Shown: positions 11,401 to 21,648 of the stretch, piece after piece
Layout: every line of letters begins with the position of its first letter
How positions within the stretch are numbered: the stretch's first letter is position 1
From: Lentinus brumalis
Lineage: Eukaryota; Basidiomycota; Agaricomycetes; Polyporales; Polyporaceae
NCBI GenBank assembly: GCA_001792895.1
Contig: MARA01000070.1
Span: 38,501 to 102,500, forward strand
DNA length: 64,000 nucleotides
Direction: 5' to 3'
The notes under the pieces: generated by a model
What the model saw: the letters and a program-made list of their open reading frames with translations, nothing else
What the model was told of the DNA's origin: nothing
Databases searched by the model: none
Program-made: the position numbers and the translations under genes

Positions 11401-12171
11401 CCTGTTCCGCAGCTCCTGGGAATAGGTATGGCTCGCAGAACAAAGAGTTGAGGAGCACCTTGTAGGCTGCGCCCCTCCATCCAGGCATCCAGAAGGGTTG
11501 CTCAGATCCATCCCACTCCTCCTCGTTCGGCACTGGTGGCTCATCAACTTCATCCACCTCTTCGACCATCACCGCTGCGCACACCCTGCCAATCTTCTTG
11601 GCCTTCCGGACCCGATCTGAACGTGAACGCGCCGTGAGCCTGACCTCCGTATCACGCGTCACAGTTGCAGCAGGTTCCGGTGCCTTCTTACTAGCATGGC
11701 ATGTTGAAGGGCAGCGGGATAGGCGCAGCGAGCCACGCTCCCAGTCAATCTCCGGATTGTGTTCGCGCAGCCAGTCAAGGCCGATGATCACATCCTCGTC
11801 ACCTACGTCTGTCACCATAAACACCACCTGCTCCTGGTGGTCCCCGATCGTCATCCCTAGCACGGCTACCTCTGCAATCGTGCCATCGCGGTTCTCTGTA
11901 CCGTCGATGTTGTATAAACGGATGGGGGATGCTAGCTTCCGCGTAGCAACACGGTTCTCCTCCACAAACCGTCGATGTAAAACTTTGTAGTGGCCCCACT
12001 GTCAACCATGGCCACCACGTCCTTCTCTCGCCGCTTGCCGCTCAGTCGTACTGGGATGTGGAAGTGTTGTCCATCATGATTGAGTTCATAAATAAACGAC
12101 GATCCCAGTACAGCGTAGCGACTATTGGTACATGAGCGTGCGCGCGCGGCATCTAGCGCAGCTCGAATCAA
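8421..12171 (-). pseudogene. Gypsy copy 1 pol polyprotein (PR-RT-RH-IN-chromodomain)
   Basis: Domains in order: protease VVAMVDSGATTK (~12005), RT with FTKLDIRWGYNN and YLDDILIF (~10990-10780), RNase H with EVDASGFATGA (~10350), integrase with WWPGMTQFIKNYVE, SDRGPQF and YHPQTDGQSERW (~9640-9170), a GPY motif (DRYAGPYPVV, ~8800), and a C-terminal chromodomain (EEYEVERVLESR...YLVRWKGWGPEHDSWEP, ~8620-8480). Single-base deletions compared with copy 2 lie near 11975, 11494, 11440, 11413, 10619, 10250, 9570 and 9379, so the ORF is cut into pieces. The chromodomain in this group is thought to steer integration to marked chromatin. Confidence 0.9.
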
Positions 12172-12997
12172 AAACCCTCCTTCTCCTTCATCGTCGTCAG
12201 CGTGGCAATGCGCTCCTCCAGTGCCTTGAGCTGCAACTGAAGGGCGACCACCTCATCCGACGTCGTGGAGGATGACGAGGAGGCTGCGCGCGTTGACCGC
12301 CTTTCCTCTCGGGCATTGGGCAGCCCTGTGACCGTTTCGTCCGCAGACGAAGCAACCGGTGGGACCGGAGGTAGGAGGACGTTCCTTATTCGCAGCTACC
12401 TTCTCGCCGCGTTTTGGGAACTTCCCGGTGCGAGGTCGCTCCTCTGACCGTCGTGCCAGGTGCTGGTCCATCTGCAAGGCAACCGTCTGCATCTTGACAA
12501 GGGTAGAGATGTCGTGAGCAGTGGTGGCGAACTCGTCCTTGATGCGATAGGGGAGTCCTTCACGGTAGCGCTCGCGCTTGTCGTCATCGGAGAACCCAGT
12601 CCGAGCAGCCACCGCATTGAACTCAGCAGTGTACTCCTTGACCGTGCCAAGCCTGTGCGAAGCCTTGCAAAGCTTGACCAGCTCAGCAGTGGCTGCCTCC
12701 TTGTCATCTACGGCGCAGAAGTGGGCCTTGAACGCATCTTCGAACGCAGCGACATCCGCCCAAGGAGTTGTTGTGGCTGCCGTGATGATATGCGGCCCGG
12801 CCCAGCTTGCAGCATCGCCTGTGAGGCGGTTCAAGACGACCATCCAGATCAGGTTTGCGTCTACTCCTGCCGGTGGCAACTCCGTGATAGGCTTTGGCGC
12901 TGCTGATGAAGGTGAGGCCTTCCTGAGCATTCTTGCCATCGTACTCTCGAGGCAGTAGAACTGGCAGAAGCTTGGTGACGTCAAAAGTAGCCGTCAT
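12168..12997 (-). pseudogene. Gypsy copy 1 gag
   Basis: It starts MTATFDVTKLLPVLLPREYDG at 12997 and contains the capsid-like WAGPHIITAA and YREGLPYRIKDEF blocks and a CFVCGRNGHRAAQC knuckle (C-x2-C-x4-H-x4-C). The frame is broken near 12868 (two bases short of copy 2) and near 12308 and 12287 (one base short each). It ends at TGA 12170-12168, right after the slippery GGGTTTT. A further ~200 in-frame codons without ATG lie upstream, as in copy 2. Confidence 0.85.
12171..12177 (-). promoter_or_regulatory. -1 ribosomal frameshift heptamer between gag and pol (copy 1)
   Basis: The minus strand reads G GGT TTT followed by the gag stop TGA. This is an X XXY YYZ heptamer; slipping one base back continues as GGG TTT TTG ATT into pol (IRAALDAARARSC). 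Confidence 0.65.
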
Positions 12998-13883
12998 GGT
13001 AGGGAGAGTGGGGGTGATGGGTGGCGGTGTGGTGGGGTGCGAGGAGCCTTGCGACGGAGCACTAGGGGTAGTCGTCCGCGAAGGATTCCGTGGAGGAAGA
13101 GGTGGTGGAAGAGTCCGAGGCGGGGAATTGAGGACGATGTCAGGTTGTCGTCCCTCCGGCTGGGACTCAGGGGGTAATGCCGAGGTGGTGGCAACTGGAC
13201 TGAAGGATCCTGATGCTCGACGTTGCAGGCGTTCGCTGGCAAGGACAAGCGCAGTGGGGAGAGGGATCCGGGATCCACTAAGTGGAGACTCAGTGGGAGG
13301 AGTATTGGTGCGGCTAGGGAGACGGCTCGGTGGGCGGGTACCCGGTCTACTGGATGAGAGGCGGACTGCTTCACGCAGGGGACGTCCACTAGCAGTAGTA
13401 GTGGCAACTGGTTGTGTCAGTCGCTGGCGGATCTGCTCCTCCTGTTCCGGTGTGGGGTAGACGTAGGTATGGAGATCGGTCCAGACTTGCGCGTCTGATG
13501 CCCAGGTAGGTAGTCGCTCTGGACAAGGTTGCTGATCGCAGATGTACCACCGCTGATCAGTGCCGCGCCAGTGATGATCTTCTACCGCACTTGAATGAAA
13601 GGCGTGGTTGTAGGGGGCACAAGAGGGACGGGGCTGATCCGGTGGGGGCTGATCCAGTGTGTAGAGGTCGACGTCAGGTAGAACACGAGTTCACCTGACC
13701 TTCGCCTGTCAGTGGACCTCAGAGTCTTACTGGACAGCGGTGGGGGTCCAGGAGGGTAGTACCGCGCACGTAGGTTGTAGAACCAACAGCGACAGATACA
13801 GCTCAACACCAGGAGCGCGGTTATAGAACCGGCGATCAACCGATGGAGGGTGGGGAGGGGGAATACGCCGGTGCTCGTGTTGA

Positions 13884-13894
13884 AGTTTCGACCT
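13884..13894 (-). promoter_or_regulatory. Self-priming primer-binding site, Gypsy copy 1
   Basis: Two bases inside the 5' LTR the minus strand reads AGGTCGAAACT. This is the exact complement of AGTTTCGACCT at the predicted 5' end of the transcript (14080-14070). Tf1 is known to prime minus-strand cDNA from the first 11 nt of its own mRNA; the same arrangement is read here. No tRNA 3'-end match is visible. Confidence 0.78.
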
Positions 13895-13896
13895 AA

Positions 13897-14275
13897 TGTT
13901 ACGACTGATCGTCGAGGGGGATCAGGGAAGACTCACGAGACGAGCAGGGGCGTCGACGAGCACTTGTGCAGCGAGAGCGGAGCAAGGCTCGACGATCAGG
14001 GCTGGGGACAAGATGTATTGAGAGAGGTATCTACAGAGCGAAGTACAGCTTGGCTTACCTGGGGACAAGAGGTCGAAACTGAGGGTCCCCAGGTAGCGCT
14101 GGTGGTCTTATATACATGAGGGAAACAACAGCGTCAAAAGACAATAGCGTGAGAGACATCATGGATGAAGACAATAACGTGAGAGACTCAGAGAGAGACC
14201 ATGGGAATCGTGATGATCGAACAATAGGATGACTGGGAAAGGAAATGAATAGTACCGGGGAGGCTGTTCGTAACA
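13897..14275 (-). repeat. 5' LTR of Gypsy copy 1
   Basis: 379 bp. U3 (minus strand) holds short direct repeats around ACAATARCGTGAGAGA and a TATA box ATGTATATAAG (14117-14107). The predicted transcript start AGTTTCGACCT begins at 14080, about 34 nt below the TATA. Confidence 0.92.
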
Positions 14276-15640
14276 AACATGGTTGTGGTGCCGTCTCGCC
14301 ATCTCCGCCATTTTGGCCAAGTCCGTCTCGTACCGTGCTTCCTCCGACGGTCCCCTCTCAGGGTTCTTCTCGAAGGCAGGAATGACATCTCTAGGTGCGC
14401 TCTCTTTGTGCAACTGCGACCAGTACTTCGTAGGGTGTCCCCATATAGTCTATGGGTTGCCCTCGAATTTGCTGCTGCTGTTTGAATCTCTTCATCTTTA
14501 GCTCTCGGATCTGTGTTGTTAGCGCAGCCGCCGCCTCAAGTGTCGCTTGTTCCGACATCGTGCGGTCTGCCTTGACCTTCCGCAGCTCCGACTCGAGTTC
14601 TCGGATCTCATGGAGCAGCTTTGGTACAACCGCTCTCTCCCGGTCTCTTGCCATCAGCATGGTGTCGACCTTGAATTTATGCAGTACAGTTTGTGGGTTC
14701 GCGCCCTCTGTCCGCACCCCGGAGGTTTCAAGGCAGGTGAGTTCATGCAGAGCTTCCATGCCTCTCTGCTTAATGCTCTTCGCTAGTTTGTTGTCTTTCA
14801 GCAGCCCGAGTGGGAAGATCGGTCGCCTGGACGAACTATCGGGGCTGTATCCAAGGTGAGCTGGACGCTGACCATACTATGGTCAGTCTTTACCCCGGGC
14901 TCGCATATTCGCCAGTCTTGGGCATTATTGAAGAGATCAGTACTGACGTAAATGCGATTTAGCCTCGAGAAGACAGTGTTCTGTCCGGACCCACGGTGGA
15001 AAGTGTAGTCGCGCGCCGTTGGGTTTGTCGTACGCCAGCCATCAGCAATCATGAGGCCAAGACTTAGTTTCAGCCTGTCGAGGGCGATAATTGATGTATC
15101 GGGGCCATTTGGACAGGCAGCCGGTCGATAATGTCTTCGACATTGTTGAAGTCGCCTGCCATGAGTTGTGGCTTGGGGCTCGCTGGGTGCGTTTCATAAT
15201 ATTCTTCCAGCTCGTTGAAGAACCTCTTATGTCCTTCTACACCATCAGATGTTGGAGCATAGACACACAGTATGTGCCGCTTGTCTCCGCCCTGACATTC
15301 AATTGACAGCTGCAGAGCTCTTCCAGGTATAATCTCAGTAGCTTCGGCCTTGGACTCATCGAGATAGTGCATATTAATTACAATCGCTACTCCCTCCCGT
15401 TAGGTTGGGGCATCCGGGTGTGCTGAATGGAAGATCTTAATGCGCCTTGCAAACATCTTGTGAAGGCCAGCCTTCCTCTCGTCGGTAAGGTGCGTCTCCT
15501 GGAGCCGGAGAATGCCTATATGTTGGTCAGACAGTACTTTGTATATGCGGCCCCATTTATTGTTTTCGTGATCTCTGACAAGATTCCCATAGCCGTTCAT
15601 GTTGAGTGTTGCAATTCGCGTGCTTCTTTACGGTGAGGGT
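14276..15640 (-). pseudogene. LINE apurinic/apyrimidinic-type endonuclease region and linker
   Basis: Endonuclease/exonuclease/phosphatase-fold landmarks appear in order: ATLNMNGYGN (~15600), LQETHLTD, VYAPTSDG (~15240), AGDFNNVEDI (~15150), a SRLNRIYVS block (~14950) and TDHSMV (~14880). Together these are the metal and phosphate motifs that nick target DNA for target-primed reverse transcription. The frame changes at ~15640 and ~15390 and again near 15070. A Gln/Lys-rich helical linker follows (~14760-14391) up to the Gypsy-1 insertion at 14275. Not functional as read. Confidence 0.8.
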
Positions 15641-16671
15641 GTCCTCGCGCCATTGTACGCGTCTCGTGGGTGAGGGCGGTGGGCCTTGCATTGGGTCATC
15701 CACATCCATCTCCAGAGCAGGAGCTGCAGAGCCATCGCTCTGTGTTGCTGGGCCATCTCTGAGGTCGTTCGTCTCCTCAGACTGTTGGCCGGCAGAACCC
15801 ACGTGCGATGTGGGGACAGGCCTCCCGTCAAGCTCGGGACTCCGCGAGCGAGGACGTAGTTTAATCCCAGGATCTGGGATGTCTGCTGGGATCCAGCATG
15901 GGTCTTGGATTGAGGCCCTGTACACGTCTCCATCTGATGTGCCGTGATGGAGGACTCCGCCTCGTCCACCTCGTGCCCCATGGCAGCAGAGTCCTCCGTC
16001 GTGCAAGGCGGCTGGCCGCGCCTCCGCTTCCTTCATCGAGGTCCTCGTACACACTCGCACTGGTGGCCCCTCTGTCGAAGGAGGCCGGCCACACCGCTTC
16101 GTCCGTTGACTGTTGTGATAGATAATATGTTAGTTGCAACCTAGCATGCAACTTTCTCTGCTGTTCATGAATAGTGTAAGTATCACAGTGTATAATTATT
16201 ATAACACCTGCATAGAGATACAGGTATTATAGGAGCCCTGGTATAAGAATTCACTGGTAGAGGGCAATTGGTGCCAATGATACATATCTTTATGCCATAA
16301 ACACATAAACAAACATCAATTGACATGGCTGCAAACACAGCCCATGTTGTAGAGCTCCTCTGTAGCTTTCAAATGGTATAACATTCGTCCGGATTGGATA
16401 AGTATTGAGAGAGATGTGATACAAACAGTTCTTATTGGCGCCGTCCATTGGTACTTACATCCAGAAGACATAGATGCAATCCATCCCATTAACATGTACT
16501 TATCTTTACATAAACAACCTCAATTACTCAGAGGACGGATAGAGTCCCTGCTTACAACATTTGCACATCACTTATAAAGCTTACTTGGCATAGAACTGCG
16601 TTAATAGGGCACTCTATTGCAGTTTGAATCGATTGTAATTGGAATGATGCCAAGCCTTGCTTACAAATTAT

Positions 16672-16811
16672 GATGCCAAGCCCATGCTTACAAATCACGG
16701 CGGCAAAAACATGGCGGAAAAGTGTCGTCGTACGTCATAATAACAATCACGACACACTTTTCCGCCATGTTTTTGCCGCCCGTGATTTGTAAGCATGGGC
16801 ATGGCATCATC
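16672..16811. repeat. Foldback (long hairpin) inside R1-A
   Basis: The arms, each ~60 bp, run GATGCCAAGCCCATGC...AAGTGTCGT on the left and the reverse complement on the right, around a ~20-bp spacer containing CGTACGTCATAATAAC. Only a few mismatches are seen. The same structure is at 31766-31907 in R1-B. Confidence 0.85.
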
Positions 16812-17230
16812 TGGTATTAATGAGTGCAATCCATCCTATTCCCGGCACTTGATCAGGATAACAAAGTCTCTATTGTGTGCTACAATACCTACAGACTGAG
16901 TTATAGTCTCCCTATCAACATTTATTATCAGTCTTTCAATCTATTGGCCAAACAAAGTCAACAAGGTGCAGTTTCGAGCTCAGCGCTTCCGGCGCTTAAT
17001 TGCCCGATTGGGACGGACAATCTGAAACTGTAAGCTGTTAGGATTGTTTTGGCAATGGCTCTACAAACTGATAAGTAACTTCAATATGGGGACTTCTAAC
17101 AGAGGCTCTAGTTTGTCTATCACAAATAACATGCATCAGTATCATCAGTAGGGTTTAATAACTGGATGGATTGCATTCAGTAGTTTTGGATGACACCGGC
17201 AATCAGGCAAGCTGTGGCTTTGTTCTCAAT

Positions 17231-17665
17231 AGAGTAAGTGGGCGTTATGAGGGCAACTATGATGGGTAACAAAGTGGATAACAAAGTGATATAAGGCGGA
17301 CTATGGCAGATAATAATGCAGTAGGTAAGTGGACGTTATGTGAGCAACTATGACAGATACTAGAGCGATACAAGAAGGACTATGGCAGATTATAATGCAG
17401 CAGGTAAGTGGGCATAACAAGGGCAACTATGAGGGATAACAAAGCAGATAGCAAAGCAATACAAGAAGGACTATGGCAGATCATAATGCGGTGGGTAAGC
17501 GAGTGTTTTGAGGGCAACTTTGCCAGATACTAGAGCAATATGAGGAGGACTATGGCAGATAATAATGCAGTGGGTAAGTGGGTGTTATGGGGGCAACTGT
17601 GACAGATACTAGAGCGGTACAAGGAAACTATAGCAGATAACAATGCCGTGGGTGATCATTGACTC
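17231..17665. repeat. Minisatellite in R1-A, ~75-80-bp unit
   Basis: About five and a half imperfect units share GGCAACTATGA, GATACTAGAGCGATACAAG, ACTATGGCAGATAATAATG and GGTAAGTGGG in the same order. The R1-B copy (~32331-32850) has about one unit more. Confidence 0.8.
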
Positions 17666-20328
17666 CAACAAAAGACCCATAGCTGAGGCTAATGTCAGTC
17701 CACCACCCATTAGATCTGTTACTATGCTGTTTATGTGTCAACAATATGATGAATTGCACTCATCAGTTATGGATGTCATTGCTTGGTACTGGCAATCAAA
17801 TAGGGCAACAGTGATGACACTATTTGCTGGTGTAGTTGATCAGTAAGTAGTTTAGTAAGATGGTGACTAACAGTACAGAGTAATAATATATTGCTGATGC
17901 TGTTGAGTAAGTTGGCTGGATGATGTGAGCTCAAGATAATTATGAGTGTCTTATAAGTGGTTGCAATTGATCAATTCAGAGACTGACATGCAGCATTTGT
18001 CCTAACAGATCACACTAGAACCATTGATATTCAATTAGATCACAAGCTTACCCATTACTTGTGATGCTTCTGGTTACTTTTATGCTACTATCACCCTTTC
18101 TTACCTTTGTTATTGCCCAGACTACTGCCTTTGTTACTCTACTTCTGGACTGCTATATAGTACCTTGCCTGTACATATATTTGCTTGATACCTGCTTGAT
18201 GCAAGTCCAGCTTTATATATGTCTATGTCACTGCATGAGGAGGTTCTCTCGTGAGGGGCATCCGGGACAACTGGAGATCATCTCGGAATTTGTCTCATGG
18301 GTGATCCCAAGGGTCTCGTCAGGGGACTTGCGAGATTATCTCTGGTCATCTCAGGCCCTGGGGCAGAGACAAACTCAATACAGCTAGCAATAAATACACG
18401 GTGAAGGGAGAGTCGAGACATTCTCAAAGGGCCCCCGAGCCAGCAGAAGCTTGATTCCAAATACTTAGCACTATGGTCGGGTGACACTCTCTGTTCATGC
18501 ATATCATGGTAGGAAGCACCTGAGCTGTCATTGCAATTATATAGACCATGTTCAATACAGAGTGGACTACAGATGTACGCCTCATTGCGACAACTCCAGC
18601 GAGGAGAATATTACAAGTTACACAAAGCCAACAAGTGGGCACCTGGATTCAAGATGTATGCACATTGCAGACACCTTGCAAAGTGGGCTGGCAAGCCAAC
18701 CCCTTCAATACATACCTAAGCCAAGAGCTAGACCATGATGCACCCCTCAGCATGTGCAGCAGGCCACAGGACAAAGAGCATGACCTAGGATCAGACCAGT
18801 AGGCTGCCGAGATACAATGAAGTGTGGGCTGAGTTAGCCATATAGTACGAGCCGGAGAGTAAGCGCAAGTCATGGTTGTTGCAGTGTCACCGGAGACACA
18901 GAGTGCCAGAGAAGTATGGATCCATGCAATTTATGTACCTCGGAAAGCCTGACAGAGAGCCTGCCGCCAGCAATGCAGATGACAGTTAGAGGATGATGCA
19001 GAGCCAACATTGAACAGGCGCAACCACCAGCGACCACCCCAGCACTGGCAGTACTGGTGGCAATCTGAGCGGCTGCCTCTGTTCCCACCTATGAGACTAT
19101 CAGAGATGACCTCTATTTGCTTTAGTGCTTGGGATAATCTACATGCTGACACACAGCCATACAAGTTATTCTGATGTACTCCTCTAACAGCCCTGGACGT
19201 ACATCAGACCTTGGATACCCCTTCTGAGACCACTCAAGCTCTTCTCAGGTCATCTCTGCTTGTCTCCGATGGACCTCCCAAGGACCACCCTCAGGCAGTG
19301 TGCGTGTTTGCTGCCTGAGCTCCTCAAACTGCAACTGCTTTTTGATACCTATTCATCCTTGACCTTGACCCCATCTATACCATAAGAACTATCTTGGAAG
19401 CAGTTGAATGGCATTCACAATTGGACCCATATGAAAGATTGTTGCGCTCTGGGCTGAGTCTGTCATAAACCATAATAATTAAGACCTTGGTGGTCATAGG
19501 CATCAGACGCAGTACTGAAGAAGCATCTCTGAATGATAGACATAGCGGCCCAGCTCAGCTTAAAGATGACCAGCTTGAGAGCCTACAAACCAGCTTCCAG
19601 CCGGGCTCAGCACATCACTAAGCTGCAGCATAATCATGTGTACTGGGTAGATAGAGAGACAGAGAGTGCAGTGCAGCATAGTTCAACTACAAGTCTGCCT
19701 TACAGCATCTTAGAAGTCTATATTGCATTCTATATCTACTACAAAAATGAAGCAACACTCAGAGTTGTTGGATGAGCAGGACCATGCTGGACTTGCGCTA
19801 CAGAGCTGCATGAGCGTCTGCCAACCCTAAAGCTGTGCACTCCTAACCTCAATCTGGGGTTCCAGGACATAAAAAATTTCTTACCTGGTTCTTACATGCG
19901 CTTATGTAATCACTTACTACTGACTATCGGAGTTCCAACAACTTTCCCACGGACATCAGTTGTCGTTACCTTCGCTGGCAGGAATCGTCGTACCTAAAAG
20001 ACGATTCTCTTCGTTCCTCATCGATCGTAATTGTGAGTCGCAGTCCAAGGACGAGTCGGAGCATCTGAGCAGAGTTGCAAAACAGACCATATACTTAACA
20101 GTCATCACGCAACCCGACACAAGACCACTGCTATCACAGATGGACACCATGCTCATCCGAGTCCTTGGACCGAGCGCTGAACATAATACCACAAATGAGC
20201 GCAAACAAAGTGGGTGTAACCTGCACGCCTACTCACTTGCTCCCAACACTTCACCGCAACTTCAACAACCAGCTCCCCAAAATGACTAGCACGGTGAGAG
20301 TCCGGTTCAGTTCTGCAGTGGGATTCAT

Positions 20329-20736
20329 TTGCTGACACACTACACACTACTGCACGGCAAACCTGTAATATTTGAGCAGACCAGATCTGTACATGTGTAC
20401 CGCTTCCCGCACTGGAGAAAGCCCGAGACGTTCTACATGACTGTACGCCACTACAACATCGGTGATGGCATCGAGGTCCCCCTCTTCGACAATGTCTTCA
20501 CAATAATTGGACACATCGAGAAAGGAGTGCTCAACTACGCTGACCCCGTCACATTCCATGTCTATGACACGACAACCTGCAGCACTGGCAGCCCAAATGA
20601 AGCTCTCTTTCACCTCTCAGATGGACCCACGTACCGAGGTGAACTGGTCATTATGCACCGTGCGATCCTCCACAACGGGTTTGTCCATCTCCGCCAAGGT
20701 GATGTTGCTCGTGCGACACGTGCAGCCCTCGAGTAA
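20329..20736 (+). CDS. Hypothetical protein fragment, about 130 aa
   Basis: I do not recognise it. The frame contains a well-mixed, protein-like sequence (FPHWRKPETFYMTVRHYNIG, VLNYADPVTFHVYDTT, GELVIMHRAILHNGFVHLRQ) and ends at TAA after RATRAALE. There is no convincing ATG at the start, so an upstream exon or truncation is likely. No membrane segment or known motif is seen. It lies between the R1-A/LINE boundary and the MULE gene and may be a remnant of another element. Confidence 0.35.
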   Translation: MLTHYTLLHGKPVIFEQTRSVHVYRFPHWRKPETFYMTVRHYNIGDGIEVPLFDNVFTIIGHIEKGVLNYADPVTFHVYDTTTCSTGSPNEALFHLSDGPTYRGELVIMHRAILHNGFVHLRQGDVARATRAALE

Positions 20737-21648
20737 CTACACCCTGCTCCTTCTCCCGTGCTCACAAAACTCACACTCCTTGCCGTTTCAGTCTCATTAC
20801 TGCCTACAAGCTTCGGAACGAGATTCTGTGGAACGACTACTAGGCTTGGGAGACTCGGAGATTGAAGAATGTCATTATACACTCCCTCAGTAAATCATTG
20901 AATTGAAAACGGCATTGCTGCATGCTCCACCGTTCGACGCAATGCATGCATACATGGTACCATGACTCTTGAATCTGAACCTGATCACGCTGTCTCTCCG
21001 CATTAGATCCTGCACTCAGATCAGATGGTCTTGTCAGCCTGGATATAGGTGACGTCCCAATTTTTCTCACTTTACAAGACCGTCCGCAGCCCACGATGCA
21101 TCTGCCTTGTGCAACGCCACACAATAGACCAATAAGCAGCATACTTATTGTGCACACTTCTCACAACTCAAACAAGGTGCAGATGCCTGCAACACCAATG
21201 CTCATCAACCTCCCATCCTTCACCCTTTCAGCCGATGTCATAAAGACAAGACACTGATGGTCTCACTTCTCGCCAGGCTGCTGTATCAAGCTCCCCAGAG
21301 TGAACTCATGCTCACAGACCTCAATCGGTCAGACGAGTGGGTATAGCAGTGAATGCAATCCACCCACCAAGTTGCAACGCAGAGGCGCAGAGACTTGCCA
21401 TATCAGGGTGATGCATCTCAGGGCCGTTACCTCGGGCATCACGGCGCTTCCCTGAGTCATGTGGGTGCACACTTTTCGTGACGTCTGAGGACGCGACACG
21501 ACGTGTCGCAAGCTTCTGTGCGCTGCAGATGCAACATGACTAAAGCATGGACAATATGCATATCAAGGCCATGGGGAGGACATAAGATAGAGCAGTGGCA
21601 ACCTGGTAGAGACATTGTACAATACAAAATAGACAGAAATGGAGTTAC
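20737..21648. other. No supported gene
   Basis: No protein-like frame, RNA gene or repeat end was recognised here; it may hold the 3' end of the MULE at 21649-24662. Confidence 0.4.

Larger units (their letters stand above)
8013..14275 (-). mobile_element. Gypsy (chromovirus, Tf1/sushi-like) LTR retrotransposon, copy 1
   Basis: 6,263 bp bounded by 378/379-bp LTRs (8013-8390 and 13897-14275) that begin TGTTACGA and end TCGTAACA, with perfect 5-bp TSD AACAT (8008-8012 and 14276-14280). Gene order on the minus strand is gag, then pol (protease, RT, RNase H, integrase, chromodomain). I saw one length difference between the LTRs (an extra A at ~14137), so insertion is recent. Yet the interior carries about ten 1-2-base deletions relative to copy 2 (39603-45854), so neither gag nor pol is open throughout. 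Confidence 0.95.
4425..16118 (-). mobile_element. LINE (non-LTR retrotransposon) with EN, RT and RNase H, broken by nested insertions
   Basis: On the minus strand the pieces appear in LINE order: 5' part (~16118-15640), endonuclease (~15620-14800), linker (~14760-14276), RT (~8012-6550) and RNase H (~6360-5886, stop at 4425). Removing Gypsy-1 (8013-14275) joins HHNHV to QRNEL in frame. Removing the gag-only element joins NCI to TQKLAYR and a stop. Removing R1-A (16119-20031) joins CDSQ to QSTDE, so the 5' end lies beyond 20036. Frameshifts (near 15640, 15390, 7880, 7200, 6550) show the LINE is dead. RNase H after RT fits Tad/I-like clades; I cannot place it further. Confidence 0.85.
16119..20031. 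repeat. R1-A: 3.9-kb noncoding dispersed repeat, unknown class
   Basis: This AT-rich block recurs at 25514-25720 plus 31420-35212 with roughly 1-3% difference by eye. It begins TAGATAATATGTTAG and ends ATCGATCGTAAT, without inverted ends or LTRs. It is flanked by a 5-bp duplication TGTGA (16114-16118 and 20032-20036), so it moved as a unit into the LINE. Inside are a long foldback (16672-16811) and a tandem array (~17231-17665). Short frames such as 18061-18387 recur in both copies but have no coding features. It could be a non-autonomous retroelement or LARD-like derivative. Confidence 0.8.

Noticed and set aside
13582..13839. Hydrophobic minus-strand frame in the Gypsy leader
   Set aside because: It lies in the leader between PBS and gag, starts without ATG, is in another frame than gag, and is not kept intact in copy 2.
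17231..17665. CRISPR-like or satellite array
   Set aside because: Imperfect 75-80-bp tandem units without spacers; a minisatellite inside R1, repeated in R1-B.
18061..18387. 108-codon frame in R1, also at 33250-33576
   Set aside because: It recurs only because R1 is duplicated, begins at a GTG, and shows no protein family features. Substitutions between copies are not biased to silent sites.
20329..20736. TET/JBP-type dioxygenase sometimes associated with KDZ elements
   Set aside because: I looked for an H-x-D...H...R iron/2-oxoglutarate pattern here and in the other unassigned frames and did not find it.
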